Shown here piece after piece: positions 32,667-50,200 of a stretch of DNA of 64,000 bases. A program made the position numbers and the translations under genes. This DNA is from Antedon mediterranea. Taxonomy: Eukaryota > Echinodermata > Crinoidea > Comatulida > Antedonidae. The stretch spans positions 27,436,101 to 27,500,100 of the forward strand of contig NC_092677.1 of the NCBI RefSeq assembly GCF_964355755.1, written 5' to 3'. Position 1 is the stretch's first letter. Each line of letters starts with the position of its first letter. A model generated the notes under the pieces. The model searched no databases and was not told the DNA's origin. It worked only from the letters and a program-made list of their open reading frames with translations.

Positions 32667-35470
32667 AGCTGTACTGCTGTAGTACAGCTGTTAGAGCTAC
32701 CCTCATTACACAAAGTTAAATAAATGAATGAGTATTTTGATATGTTGTTTCTGCCAAAAATGTAGTGATATATGCCAAAATGGATGTCTAAAATACACAT
32801 TACTTTTTTATTGACCATTGAAAATTCCCTTCAGACCCCTCATTTTTATAGTGTACTTTGGTGGAGACATACTGTACCTTTTATGCTAGATCAAAATTGG
32901 ACCTTGCTCTCTACAATGAAATGGAGTCATAGTTTTGTTTTCATAGTAATTGAAAATTATCTAGTAAATCAAATAAATGTACAGTAGTCATCCGACTACT
33001 GCATAAAAGTGAATCTTTTATTTGTCAATGTAAAAACGCTATATAAAACATATGAAATTAGTTTTCCCAGAGATAAATATTACACAAATAAAATTTGTGT
33101 TAATAAATTAAAATACAGATTACATTCTAAACCTTTGATTTGGTAGTTGTATTGCACTTGTCACTTTTTAGTAATATACAACTGGAATACATGTCATATC
33201 TCTGCCACACTAGTTAATTAACATATGACCCTTTGCAACTTAAAAGATGAATTTACATGATATAGGAAGGTTATATCTAATTAGCTACTATAAAGATATA
33301 TTTTAGAGATAAGATATTATTTATTATAACTTAATTTCTGTAACAATTCGTAGTACTTCTTAAAGCTGTAGGAGGGATGTAACCACCAAATACCCTAGTT
33401 GTATTTTTTTTTTTATTTCATACTCTACTACTTAATTAACATATGACCCTTTGCAACTTAAAAGATGAATTTACATGATATAGGTTATATCTAATTAGCT
33501 ACTATAATTCATAGTACTTCTTAAAGCTGTAGGAGGGATGTAACCACCAAATACCCTAGTTGTATAATAATGATAGCGCATATAAGCAAGCTCTCAATGC
33601 CCTGTACATAAATTAACATAGATGAGAAGTGGCAATAATTAATAGTTGTATAATGTGATATTCAATCTTTATTTTTCTTGCATAACATTCTGGTTTTCCC
33701 GAGAACAAGGAAGGAAAGAGAAATCAAACCAGCCAAAGGAAGGGGAAAAAAAACAAAAAACCACAAAGTAGTTGGTGGTGATAATATCCTATGTACAACA
33801 GCTTCCTTTGTAATGTATTGTTTTTACTTTCACAGTAAAAGAATAATAAACCTTTCACCCATGAGCGTGCCGACATCTATCACACACTATACGACTGCAA
33901 ACAGAGTGGTTTGTGGACATTGCAATGAAACTTTCAGGGTAGGTGCTGCTATATTGAACTGCTATTCATTAGTCCTATCTGACTGGTCTGTTTTTAGGAG
34001 ATCCAACTCTTCGACCATTGCAAGTAGATCGTTTTTTAGGAGTTTGGGGAGCTCATAAGCAACCAGTAGAATACACCTATTCATTTACATTTTTATTTTA
34101 AATCCATATTTTAGTTTAAAATGGGTTATATAAATCCATACTTATTATTATTTATTATTAATTTTGTACTAAATGAAATAGCAATACTCTCTCTCTCAAA
34201 AACTAAATTATTACTGTTTGAGAAAAGATAATCTATTCTAAAACAAAACCAATGCGATCCTAATCATTTCCAGGAAGAACTGGTAAGTGCGTTATGGCTA
34301 TCTTATCAGGTGTTTTTCAGTTGCTATTAAATGAATTCTCTTCTATCTCATTTTCATCAAACTTATTTTTGCCCATTTAAAAAAAAAAATCCTGTACTAT
34401 TTCTAGTGTGTGATAGTTTTAACGTACAAATAATTGTTTTTTTGTTATTTCAGTTTCCACATACTTCAGCACTGGCAAGATGTCCACACTGTAGACGAGT
34501 GTAAGTCTTGTTTGCATAAAATCATAGTTACACAATACAGTTACATCACTCAAGCATAACAAATTGTATCAACTGTTACATTTGGAATAATCCGCATTGA
34601 GCTAATAAGATCTCAACAAATCTGTCATACAAGTCAAGTCTGAAAAGAGCTACTAATTCTAAAAAATAAGAAGCTTACCTGGGATTTTCCAAATAGAACC
34701 ACCCCGTAGACCCCCTGCCCCATCCCCCTATGAAGCTATGTGAAGACACTTTATCTCGCAAATTTAAATGTCTTCGGAAAACAATAGGAAACTGGTATAA
34801 GCCACTCTTAAGTGAGAGTAATGTCATCATGCCTGAATTCTGTATATTTTGTTTTTAGATCTTCTGTTGGTTTCCAGTATGCTAAGAATCGATGCATTAT
34901 CTACACTGTTCTTGGCCTTATTTTTCTTGGAGTTGGTATCGGAGTCACAGTAAGTACATTCATGTAAATTCAGTGTTTACAAAATGTTTACACTTAACCA
35001 ATTAATTTCCAATATGAGGTGCAATATATGATTTAACTATGGCCAACCCCTATCCAATGGACATCCCTTATAAAAGGGCATTTTGTTATGTCCAGGTGTT
35101 CCCTTACTATGTGTTCTAATGTATCCCATGTTCAATGTTCTTTCATTAATTAATTAACTTAACTAATTAAATAATATATTAATTTAAATGTTATAATGTT
35201 TGTTTATAGGTTGGAACTTACACAATGGCTGAGGAGTCGGGTGGTATATACTTTTTGTGGATTGGTGAGTTTTCTCAAATCACTATTTTGTTTTCAACCA
35301 ATTCTCCAGGGACTTTCCCTCTAAATGTAGGCATGGACTTGTTTATCTTTGTATTCTTACCAACATTAACCAAATCATTTAAACTCTTTTTAGGAGCCTT
35401 TGTGATAGGAATTTTGAATTTGATCAGAGCGCTGTATTATGGAACAATGAAGGTCAGCTATATAGAATAA
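29829..35470 (+). CDS. Type 1/2 phosphatidylinositol-4,5-bisphosphate 4-phosphatase (TMEM55)
   Basis: Nine exons: 29829-29961, 30851-31038, 32239-32345, 33836-33938, 34274-34282, 34454-34500, 34859-34949, 35210-35264 and 35394-35470; 269 residues (human 257-284). The N-terminus is proline-rich ([18 protein letters not shown]). Four Cys-rich zinc-like motifs follow ([52 protein letters not shown]). The proposed catalytic CX5R is CKASSKR. Two C-terminal membrane segments ([39 protein letters not shown]) end at KVSYIE. Family members sit in late endosome/lysosome membranes and are reported to convert PI(4,5)P2 to PI5P; TMEM55B also controls lysosome positioning. Orthology to one vertebrate paralogue cannot be decided here. 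ATG codons at 29829 and 29832 are both possible starts. Confidence 0.96.
31081..31230. mobile_element. Foldback element family A, copy 7
   Basis: The left terminus is truncated (aaactagattgacaaaaaaa); the core has CCAAATATGG; the right terminus gtttgatagtgtagacagagc is intact. In PIP4P intron 2. Confidence 0.8.
31345..31805. repeat. 44-bp minisatellite, about 10 copies, in PIP4P intron 2
   Basis: Unit gtgtgtaaactcctgatacc, acgccacattgcaatgcgcc, ccca, nearly identical between copies. One copy near 31580 lacks about ten bases. All minus-strand frames stay open across it, which creates false ORFs. Confidence 0.97.
32602..32692. repeat. (TA)n inside a nested inverted repeat
   Basis: acagctgactttatatata and its reverse complement tatataaagtcagctgt flank an alternating TA tract, followed by a second short palindrome around gtactgctgtagtac. 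A strong cruciform/hairpin candidate in a PIP4P intron. Confidence 0.9.
33210..33565. repeat. Direct duplication, about 140-bp unit
   Basis: ttaattaacatatgaccctt...gtactacttcttaaagctg...ccaccaaataccctagttgt occurs at about 33210-33405 and again at 33428-33564. The first copy has about 55 extra bases. In a PIP4P intron. Confidence 0.9.
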
Positions 35471-36183
35471 GTGCAGGTTTGAGTATAACTCTGCTATTGA
35501 GTATAACTCTACAACAATTGAGTCAACATCGTTAAATGTGTGACAAATTTAATGAATATATTGGTTTGGAGTCAATTTTGCAAGTTTTCAAAAAACGTGA
35601 TAAATTGACTGAAATCAAAATATTTTTATCTTATTATTTATAATAGATTAATAAGATATTAAATTGGAATTTAAACTCAATCAGAGAGTTAAGATTAAGT
35701 ATAAGGGACTCAATGATTCCAGGTGGTGATTCCAGGTGGTATTGAGTCTCTTGTACCATAAGTATTAATCTTTATCTTTATTCAAAAAGCTTAATAAAAT
35801 AATGTTAAATGATTGAGCCTGAACATTGAGTTGAGCATAAATAAGTTAAGTTTAACTCAGTGAATATTATACTGAAATCAAGATTAAATGTTTTAAACAT
35901 CCTATATGAAATACAGAATATTAGCAACCTTTATATAAACCCATGTAATTCCAAGGATACACATTTTTGTTATATAATATAAACTAATGTATTTTTATTG
36001 TTGTTTTTGGCTAAAAATTATGTAGAACAATCTTTATGATTGCAAAGACGATAATGTATGTACTATAATTTTATTATTACATAGTTGTAATTTTCTTTTG
36101 TTTGATTAAATTGTCAGAAATATATAATAATATTATATGTGGTATTAATACTTCTGACACTTATACCCTAAAAGAAGAATAAT

Positions 36184-36307
36184 CTTAAGCTCTGTGTACA
36201 CTCTCAAACTTTATGTGACAAAAAAATGTGATGATGTCATCACTACCATATTTGGGCGCATCACATTTTTTTTTTCAAACTAGTTTGATAGTGTAGACAG
36301 AGCTTTA
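36184..36307. mobile_element. Foldback element family A, copy 8
   Basis: Termini ttaagctctgtgtacactctc / gatagtgtagacagagcttt; core gatgatgtcat and CCATATTTGG. Intergenic, downstream of PIP4P. Confidence 0.85.
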
Positions 36308-36921
36308 GATGTTCAGCCTTATTACAGGTCTAATGTTTTTTTTTAACCAATCCGTGTCGCTTATTTCTCCATATATTTTTATATATATATATACACTGAT
36401 ATCAACATTGATCAAGATGTAAATAGTATTTGTATACTTAAGTCAATTATTGGTCTATCTATATATGAACTATCTATTGAGCTTATTGTAACTAAACATG
36501 ATAAAATAACATAAAAATATAACCTCCTTGGCGGAGGTAACTAAAGATTCTCTTATTGCTGTAACGCTCTCAATATATTGATATTTACCTTTATTATACT
36601 AGATTAAAAATGAGTATAAAACCCAATTGCAAAAATCACACACAAAATTAATTCAACTGAAGATAACACCTCCCAACTCCTCCCCTTTTTACCCGGTTTC
36701 ACTGTGGGTTTGTGATTCTTAAATGTAATCATTCGATCTATCTTCTGTATGAATGTTCACAATACAATTACTTTGTACATATATTTTCTAAAATAAATGT
36801 AGTATTTTTAATAATTTATATTGGTTGGCCAAATATATTCAAAAAGCTTAATAAAATAATAGCATGTTTTATCAAGGAAAGTTCAAAATGTATACCATGG
36901 TTTATCATTAATCTATGGGAT

Positions 36922-37087
36922 TACAGTCAACTCTCCCAATATTGGACACCTTTGGGCTAGCCAAGTATGGTTGTCCGGAAAATCTGGTATTTGGAATGTG
37001 TTTTTAATAGAAAAAAAAGATGAAAAGTCAGGTATTGGGAGAGTTTCTGGTTTTCAGAGAGTCCGGTATTGGGAGAGTTGACTGTAC
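36922..37087. mobile_element. Foldback element family D, copy 1
   Basis: Terminal inverted repeats tacagtcaactctcccaata / tattgggagagttgactgta, with a duplicated right end (gtattgggagagt occurs twice). Confidence 0.85.
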
Positions 37088-37427
37088 TATGATTATTTGT
37101 TGCCCTCTATGTATAATAACTTGAGGACGACTTAAAATGAAAAGAATCATTAGGAATAGGAGAAAGTATATACTATCCTTTAACTATTAAAACAATATTG
37201 TATTAAGCATCATGTAAATAAAACTGACAATCAAGTTACGGATATTTGCAAACAAATAAAACTTATGTAAATATGAATAATATAGTCTGTTATGTGGTGA
37301 ATGTAATATGTTGCTAAATAATAAATAAGCTTTATTTCACATTGTACTGATTTCTGAGAAACGGATACAGATGATATAACATTAAATCCTTTCAACTTTA
37401 TGTAGAATATGGGATATCAATTCAACC

Positions 37428-37560
37428 TAAAGCTCTGTCTACACTATCAAACTAGTTTGACAAAAAAATGAGATGTGCCCAAATATGGTAGTGATATGAC
37501 ATCATCATGTCCATATATGGGCACATTACATTTTTTCTGTCACATTAGACAGCTTTTTAG
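37428..37560. mobile_element. Foldback element family A, copy 9
   Basis: Left terminus taaagctctgtctacactatc; core CCAAATATGG and CCATATATGG; the right terminus is degraded (cattagacagcttttta). Intergenic between PIP4P and GPI. Confidence 0.82.
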
Positions 37561-37781
37561 ATCCTTTATTTTACCAATGTATCAAATGTGCTGTTTTTCA
37601 ACTGTAGTTAATAATTTTGCTAACATACAAAGCCTCTACTACCTCTTTTTTCTGAATGTAACCTGGTAACCACTTTAAATACACAATGAAAAGAAAGGCT
37701 GATAGAACCATGGAAGTATGATGTAACTAATGATTTGTGTACAGCATAGGTTTTTGTAAATTACCATCAACAAACTGAAAC

Positions 37782-37912
37782 TGGCCATACAGAAATTAGA
37801 TTTTGTTAACTGGCCATACAGAAATTAGATTTTGTTAACTGGCCACACAGAAATTAGATTTTGTTAACTGGCCACACAGAAATTAGATTTTGTTAACTGG
37901 CCATACAGAAAT
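37782..37912. repeat. 29-bp tandem repeat, about 5 copies
   Basis: Unit aactggccatacagaaatta gattttgtt; copies alternate catacag/cacacag. Confidence 0.95.
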
Positions 37913-38511
37913 TTAAAAAAGCTTTGTACATTGCATACATTTGATATTAATGCATTTGAGTATTGAACTATTGTGTACTTTGGGGTTCATATTTCATTTA
38001 TAATTTAATCTTATTGTTTATTCATTTAATCTTGAGAGATATTGATGTGCCATACAACATGTTGTTTATTCTTGCAAGCTGTGAGCTCATTTTATTCTCT
38101 TCCCTCTAATATATATACTATTTTCAGTTGTAATCAATGGGTGTGTATTATTCAAACATTATTCAGAACTTTGTGTTTTTTTTTCTTTTTATTGGTAAAT
38201 ATATTTACTTATTTTTTGTTTTTAACCTTGATGTAAAATAATGATAAATAAAATAAACATTTATGATAAAAACATTTTGTGTCCATTTGTATCACTTGTA
38301 TTGTTCAAGGTCTGGTCAAACCACTATCCACCCATTGTTGTTAGCCCAATTACAAGGGCTAAAAATGAACCAAAACCTCTACTCTTATCTGAAAAATGCA
38401 CATAAGCTTGATGGGTACACTGGACCTCCACAATTTTAAGACTTTATCCGAGAAGACTTGTTTTACCACCAGAACTATGGTTAAGGAGAGATTTAAACCA
38501 ATAGTATGGCT

Positions 38512-38690
38512 ACAGCAGCCAGTGGCGTAACAGCTATGACCGCTTACTGACTAAACCCAGGGCTTAAAGGGCCCAGAGCATGAGCAGTCGCAAAGCAGCT
38601 ACCCAGCGTTGGAAGGCCTCTTAGGAGTGCTAAACCAGAGGCCTTTTCCCTCTGCGTTATGCCACTAGGCTTCAGTGGCTGGTGAACTCC
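38512..38690. mobile_element. Interspersed element family C, copy 1
   Basis: Contains agtggcgtaacagctatgac, gggcttaaagggcccagagc, cccagcgttggaaggcctct and gtgctaaaccagaggcc. Inverted, diverged relatives lie at about 2925-3055 (ctggtttagtgcacctaagg ... catagctgttacgccactg) and 4446-4570 (cctggtttagggaccccaag, ctccaacgctgg). Type unknown. Confidence 0.7.
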
Positions 38691-39429
38691 AATTCAAATT
38701 AAGGGGACAAAAGAAAAGGGAATGCATTAAAAAACACACTAATCAATCAGTTCAGTTGCTATATTTATTATGTGATAAAGTAACATACATTGTTCTTTCC
38801 ATTACATTGGTTTTTAAATAACCTAAATAAAAATCATTTTTAGATAAAAATATTGCTACTTCATAGTCATTCATTTATTATTCTGTCCGCTATGCTCCTA
38901 ACCCAATACCAATTTATAATTTTAAACCAAACACCCAAATATTCTATTATATATGAAAGTGATTTAAACAAAAATTAACAACGTTGGTAATAAAGTTAAA
39001 TGCCTATTTTAACTTTAAATTTATCTAACTAGAAAAAATATATACTATTCATTAAACTCTATTTAAATGAAAAGACAGAGGAATACAAAACTACTCACAT
39101 ACAAAATAATTCAGAGGTTTTTTTTCTCTTTCATATATACCGTTATATTCTGATCATAAGTTATTGCAAATATTTAATGTTACACATGAAACATATTGTA
39201 ATGTATCAGACATCTCACTGTGTCAATCTGATCAGGAGTGAAAACCAACCATTTCTTTAAAGGTATTTTTAGGATATGGAATGTTACAAAACATTTGAAA
39301 TCATTTTTGTGTCATTTCATCAATTGTCTAAACTATTTCTAACAAATGTATTACATCACATCAACCATGTTATCACTGTGTATCAAATAATGCTGTTTAT
39401 TGTGCTGGTTGCTATAGCGATGATTTAAG

Positions 39430-43456
<4,027 letters not shown>

Positions 43457-43809
43457 GGTGGTGAAAGCAAATTTCTTCAAAACTGTGCAACAAATTAGGA
43501 AGTTCTGCACCAAAACAAACTGTACTTCCCCCTCTGTGAAAAAGGTGACCTTAGATGAACTTTCAGCTGTTGATCTTTCCATATTTGGAAGTGTGCGTAC
43601 GTAAACACTTCCGGGTCACACAGTATTATTTTTCATATCGCGAAGACCACCGCGCCGTGTGTGTGTGTTCCCCGCGAACTGAAAGTTTTAGGAGAAAGTG
43701 CCGTCGAGCTGGTCTTTTTGCAAGTAATTTGATGATAATTATCCAAAATCTTCCTGCAATTTCTCCAGACATGTAGCAAGCATAGTCTATTAAACAGCTC
43801 TGCTGCAAG
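43457..43809. promoter_or_regulatory. Presumed bidirectional promoter GPI / 934-residue gene, with a 5' non-coding exon
   Basis: The GPI start codon lies at 43456 on the minus strand. On the plus strand a gtaagt donor after gctctgctgcaag at 43809 fits the end of a non-coding first exon that splices to the acceptor at 44273. The shared promoter would lie near 43580-43700, a relatively CG-rich stretch (cgcgaagaccaccgcgccg). Confidence 0.5.
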
Positions 43810-44289
43810 GTAAGTAAATCAAGGCCTCTTTGGTTAGCAATTTCATAGCGCGACAATGATGAAAAATATCGTGGTAGGCCTAGAGCTGCTAGATAGGCCA
43901 CAGTGTAGTAGTAGTAGTGGCCTATCCTAGCATCGAAAGGAGGCCTTCATCGTGGTTTCTGTAACATTGATGGACGAGAAGCCTTGGCCTAGGCTAACTA
44001 ACTAAACTAACCACACTTGATGATGAAAACATGAAATGTTGACATAATAAAAACAGTTAACATTTTGAAGATATATTACATATTATTGGATTGCGTAAAA
44101 ACCTATCTAAAAATTATAGATCATTTTAATAAATAATAATAAACTATTTTTATTTTAATAGGGTCTAATTGATATTGATTACTTGATTGATTATGCCGCA
44201 ATAAAAAACATCATCAGTGTTTTACCTTGTTTAATTTTGTGTTACAACGATGAATGTTATTTTATTTTTGCAGAGTGCGTGATTGAACG

Positions 44290-47200
44290 ATGTCTAACTT
44301 CAAGAAGCACTTTGGTCAGACTAACAGTAGAAATGAAATTAATGCAGAAAGCAAATCACATTTTCATTGCAGCCTGCCGAACAGTTACAAAGCTAACCTA
44401 GAGGAAGTGCAACATCACAGCACGGCATGCCTGCAAGCGATGAGAAACCTCTGTCAGTCTGCCAACAATATGGCCGAAGGATTCACCACTCTGTTTCAGG
44501 ATACGCCATTCTGCGAGGTTGCTACCAATTTGCAGCACATCTCGCAAGAGTTGGCCACCACAACTGGAGAGGTGTGCCAACATGTCAATGATAATGTGAC
44601 CTTACAGACGTCACGGGTGATCAATCGGGGATTGAAGGAAAAAAACGATGAAAGTATTCAGGTACATTTTAAATATTAATTCCATTATTTACCAATACCA
44701 TGTACAGTAAAACCTCTAATAAAGCTTGGTTCCCACTAGAGACGCAAGGACATAACGCAAAGTAAGTGATTTGACCAATCGCTAGTGATGGATTATTCAA
44801 CAATGGCTTGTCATTGGTCAATTTACTTGCATTGTGCGTACGTTCTTGCGTTCGTCTCTACCGGGAACCACGCTTAAGGAGACACCTTTGGGACTATATG
44901 CTAATGACAATTTAAATTAAATAAATGATGTAAACCATTTACCATGCAAAGTTTCAGAAATAATATTTTATAATCCATAAAAAGATTGATTTATGATGAC
45001 GCAGCATTTTGTGCTAACTATAAAGTTTAATGTATACAAATCTTGATAACGAAGAACAAATTTAAATGTTGTTATAAGCCAATGTTTATGAGAAAGTTTG
45101 TTACTGTTACTGAAGTTTATAATTGTAGTTGTCGACATTGTTGATTAATTATTATCCTAATAATTTATTTATTTATATATTTAATTGCCTTACCTATCTG
45201 AACATTTATATTAGTTCTTAACGGCATAATGAGTCTCTTTTTTCTCCAAATGTATATCTGGTTTTATTGTTTGTGTTTTTTTTGAAGATTTCAAAGATAT
45301 TTATGACAATTTTTCTGTAATTATTTTATGATAATTTAATATATTTATGTAATTATATTTCTTTTATTTATTACTTGTATTATTTGTTGGTAAAATGTGA
45401 ATTTCAAATTTAATTTGTTCACATTTTATGTTAATCATTGTAAATCCTCCTTTGACAGAAAAAGCATTTATTAGTATTGTTGGATTTGGTGTTTTGCCCT
45501 AGAGGATTTTGGGTAATATGTCTAATTCAGCTACATGATGGTTAATTATTCGCTACTATATTGTTTACTAAAAAAAAAACCCTATGAAAGACTCGTGGGA
45601 TGCCCACGTTAATAAATAACTGTCAGTATACAGGATAAAATGAATACCGCGCTGATAAAATAATAAATTAGAAAGTTATTTTGTCGTAAAAGCCAGATTT
45701 TGAAAGGCTTTCCAATCAATGATTGTCCATGTTCTGCTTTTTGTCTTTGACAGTAAGTAAAATTATAATGAATGCTGGGAAGGAGATTGCATTTAAAATT
45801 CAACCATTTGATGTATACTTTTAGTAATTTTAATGTCAGGAATATTGCATTTTTCAAATTGATTGAATGTTGAATCCTCAGTACATTACTGTAGTATCAT
45901 ATCATCAACCTATTTATTAGAAGATATTTTGGTTTTACTGTAGGATATTTAAAAATGAAAAAATATATATTTTTACAAAGGAATACAAGGACAAGTTATA
46001 AAACTTATTTCCTTTTAAAACTGATAAATGCATATTATAATATTGAATATTATTTCAAAAATCTATACTAGCATTTAGCATAAACAAACTAATTTTAAAA
46101 GTTTCATATACAGTAGCTGTCAACATGACTACACCTACTCATCACCACCCACTCCTCGGGGGTGTATATCCAGCACCTTAAGGCTATCCATAACAATAAT
46201 AAGGTTAATTGTATAAAAAGTGTAACTGCATTAATATTAATATTGAATATGTTTGGTTAATTTTTACTACAGTAAATTCAGATGGCAGCCATTTTTATTA
46301 ATATTTTAATATTTGTTAATAATAACATGTTCTGATTAACATGGTTGATACATGTTTAGTTGTTATTTTTACTAAAAAACAGTAAATTATATTTCAGATG
46401 GCAGCCATTATTTCGAGTCCCTACTGTAATCGTTTCACAGTTTCCTAGAAAATTAAGTAGTTCTGATACAGTGTAGTAATAGCATGGTTTATCACTGATT
46501 TTCTTAGATTTCTTGCATTACACAGGTTATTGATTAACTTGTGAGTTAGGATTATTAACAGTTTAATAACATTGAAACGTACAATAGAGGCTGCTTCAAA
46601 GAATCTACTTAAGTGCTAATTAAATTTAGATTTTCCTTAATTAAAATCTTAGAAGAACATTAAGGATTTTATGTACTTAGAATGAAAATTATTCATGATT
46701 AGTGTAGCGGACTTTAAAATATAAAGCTGTCACTGCTAATGTTATATGACCAACATCTTTTTATCATTGTCTTCTTATTAACTCAACATTGTTGCCAATC
46801 CTATCTTCCATGTCCATCATCATCAGTACCATTATCATCATCATCATCTCAATGTCATCCTCAACATCATCATCATCTTTTCAGCTTCATAATTGATGCT
46901 TTTTTTATGGAAACTAAGATAAATTTACACAGACGAGCGGTAACGATAATAAAGATATAGAATCTACTGTTATTCCTTATTACCATTTACACACAAAGCG
47001 TGGAGCGGACAGGCGGACTCCGCTGTGGATAAAAGATTCTACGTGGGACAAGCTATGCATGTTTCGTCTGTAAATTGGCCTTAACAATTATCATGTAATA
47101 GAAACCCCTATTAACAGGACACTTTGACAGTAGAACCTCTATTAATGGGACACCATCAGGTTCCAACAAATTGTCACTTTTTATATCATATCATATATCA

Positions 47201-50200
47201 TATATCATTTATTTCGGCAATATACAGAACAGTACAAAAAAACAATACAAAAGTAAGTCAATGAGGCCGGATAACCTAAAAGTTACAAATAAAAATAACC
47301 GTCGAGAGGCTCTCCACATCGAAATACTTACATAAAATGAATAATACATGGATTCTATTAAAATTTAGATAAAACTATAAAATTCAGCAATGTGTTTTTA
47401 TAAAAAATTGTTAATTTAAAAAGATAGAATTAAGAAAATATCTTTAAAATATACATATGTTCAGATTAAAACAGATTGTTAAAATATTTCTTAAGGCTAT
47501 GCTTAAAACAGTTTATATTAATGTAACCTTAACTCTGACAAGCTCTTTCTACCGCCGGAGGTATATCGGATGTTTTGTATGTTTTGCGTTAACGCAAAGC
47601 AAACTAACCCCCAGCTCAATTTTATAGAGCTTGTGAACCAAGCTCTAAATACTTGCATATATTTTCTATGAATTTACACCAGGAAACTGTAGTGTAAATC
47701 GTCTCTTAAAGGTAGATACAATTGAAAAAACAAGGAAGTAAAACATTCTGTCATTTCTTTTCCTAAAAAGGAATGTGATTTACTTTCCTTTTTATGTTTG
47801 TTTATTGTTAGAGTTTTATGTTCAAATAAGGAACATTAACTAAATTTAGGAGTTCAAACTTTTCTTTCTTTTCATAACTTTTGACTCTACATATTAATTA
47901 TACTATTAAAATCATTGATATGATGAATAAATGTATTTGTAATTTATTAATGTTTATTCAATCAACATGTTCGTAATATATACGATATGTACCTTATTCT
48001 TAGATCATTTATTAGCCCATCCAAAATTTCCAGAGTTATTATGAAAAATAAAGAATTTGATTGAATGGTAGTAGAAGTAGAATAAGTTTATTAAGTGAAA
48101 GACTGTCTGTATATAAAGGTATAATAAACATGTGAATCTCTAGAATGTTTAGAAGATTATAAACATGTAAATCTCTAGAATCTAGAATGTTTAGAAGGCT
48201 ACAGTATTGGTTAGCTTTAATTTCAAATAAACAATAATTAATGTAATTTTGCGTCCTACATGTTCTGCACTATCTGGGCTGCAAAGCCTTAATACATCTC
48301 ACAGTTTATATCAATCTACGAAAGATCTGATGTCATCATGCCAACCTTGCAGACTTTTCTTTTAATTTTATTAATTGCTACCAACTTAAACATACTGGTT
48401 GAATACCATACCGTTATAATTACGCTTTAAAAATATGGCTGAATACCATTAATATAAATAAAAGAATTACACTTAGAAAATATGGCCATTTATGAGAAAA
48501 ACTGTATAATTTAATAGTAACTGTAGACTAAGAATTAGCTTCGCATCAGGGAAAAGTAAGTCAGATGTTTTTGATACTAAAATGTTATTGAGACTACACT
48601 GCAAGTAGTCTCTGACTATTTTCCACCACTATTTTTACTCGGGGTACCCGAGCCTAGGACTCTCTCACTTTCTCCTCCTCCATCTGGACACTATTGAGTA
48701 AAAAGTGCGATTTATAAAGTACTACTCCTCCCTTATTCGTTGTAGTATTGAGCTGGGGTTTGGCATGAATATGCTACAGGGACATGTCCTCAAAGCTATT
48801 TTAAAATTTCAAACCGGATGCAGCCATATCATGTCTCAAAGATGGTACCGTATAGCCGTATTTGGTAGCGAGGTTATTGACGTGTCGTGTATGTGACGTT
48901 ACATCCTGTCTTATGATGTCATTACAGCTTCTTTTGCTGCTGTACCCCGAGGCACATTCGTGCTTGTTTGATTTGTACTACTGTAGCATGGAAATGGCAC
49001 AGTATGTGATTGCTACACACATACAAAAAAAAAAACAGCCAACAATTTTATTTGCTATAGAATCCCATTTAACCATTTTGTTTAGTATTAAACCAGTATA
49101 TATTGGATCTAGCCCTATTTCTAAGTTTTTATTGATCTAGCCTTATTTCTAAGTTTTCATTGATCTAGACCTATTTTTAAGTTTTCACCGATCTAGACCA
49201 GACCTATTTCTAAGTTTTCATTGATCTAGCCCTATTTCTAAGTTTTCACTGATCTAGCCTTATTTCTAAGTTTTCATTGATCTAGCCCTATTTCTAAGTT
49301 TTCACTGATCTAGCCATATATCTAAGTTTTCATTGATCTAGCCCTATTTTCTAAGTTTTCATTGATCTAGCCCTATCTAAGTTTTCATTGATCTAGCCCT
49401 ATATCTAAGTTTTCATTGATCTAGCCCTATTTCTAAGTTTTCATTGATCTAGCCCTATTTCTAAGTTTTCATTGATCTAGCCCTATTTCTAAGTTTTCAC
49501 TGATCTAGCCCTATATCTAAGTTTTCACTGATCTAGACCTATTTTCTAAGTTTTCACTGATCTAGCCCTATTTCTAAGTTTTCATTGATCTAGCCCTATT
49601 TCTTGTATTAAACCAGTTTGTGTACATTATATCAACCAGGTCGTTGATCTCAGTGTTAAGTTTTTCTTAGAATCATGTTTATTCGCTGTGTTTGTATTAA
49701 CTTAGACTTTGTATATAATGTCTCTCTTATCTTAAGTCTCAGTAATTTATAATAATATATACAAATGATGTTTGATATTACAGTACTACTGTAGGTGGCG
49801 AGCCACTCGATGGTTATTCTTATTTATACCTTTTTGTGATCCTGCCTCATTGATTTACTTCTGTACTGGATGTCTTTGTATTTGAAATAAATGATGTGAT
49901 GATTATGATATGTATTGCAGCAGTTGTACAGTAAGCAGGGAATTGTAGGATCCTGTCTATTTGGCTGAAATCAATGCAGTCCCAGTGTGTAGGGTGGAAT
50001 AATAACTACTGGGTCTCTCTATCATTACCATATCTGTGTGGGAAATTTAAATTACTAACTTATTAATTATGGTTGAATTGAATACTTGTAAATTTAATAG
50101 GAAATGAATATGAATACAAGTTTTATGCCCACTCTCTATTCTGTAGTGCCATCAATGCTAGTGACATAGTTTTTAATTTTTTTGGTCACAAAAATGGTCC

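Larger units (their letters stand above)
35471..39429. other. PIP4P-GPI interval (convergent 3' ends)
   Basis: No exon seen. It holds two family A foldback elements, a family D element (36922-37087), a 29-bp tandem repeat (37782-37912) and a family C element (38512-38690). Several aataaa motifs on both strands could be polyadenylation signals for either gene; I cannot choose. Confidence 0.6.

Noticed and set aside
33678-34058. 126-codon frame covering a PIP4P exon
   Set aside because: It reads through intron sequence on both sides; only 33836-33938 is exon.
49105-49610. Regular repeats considered as a CRISPR array
   Set aside because: Head-to-tail units without unique spacers, in an intron of a eukaryotic gene; an ordinary minisatellite. 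The same applies to the other arrays in the window.
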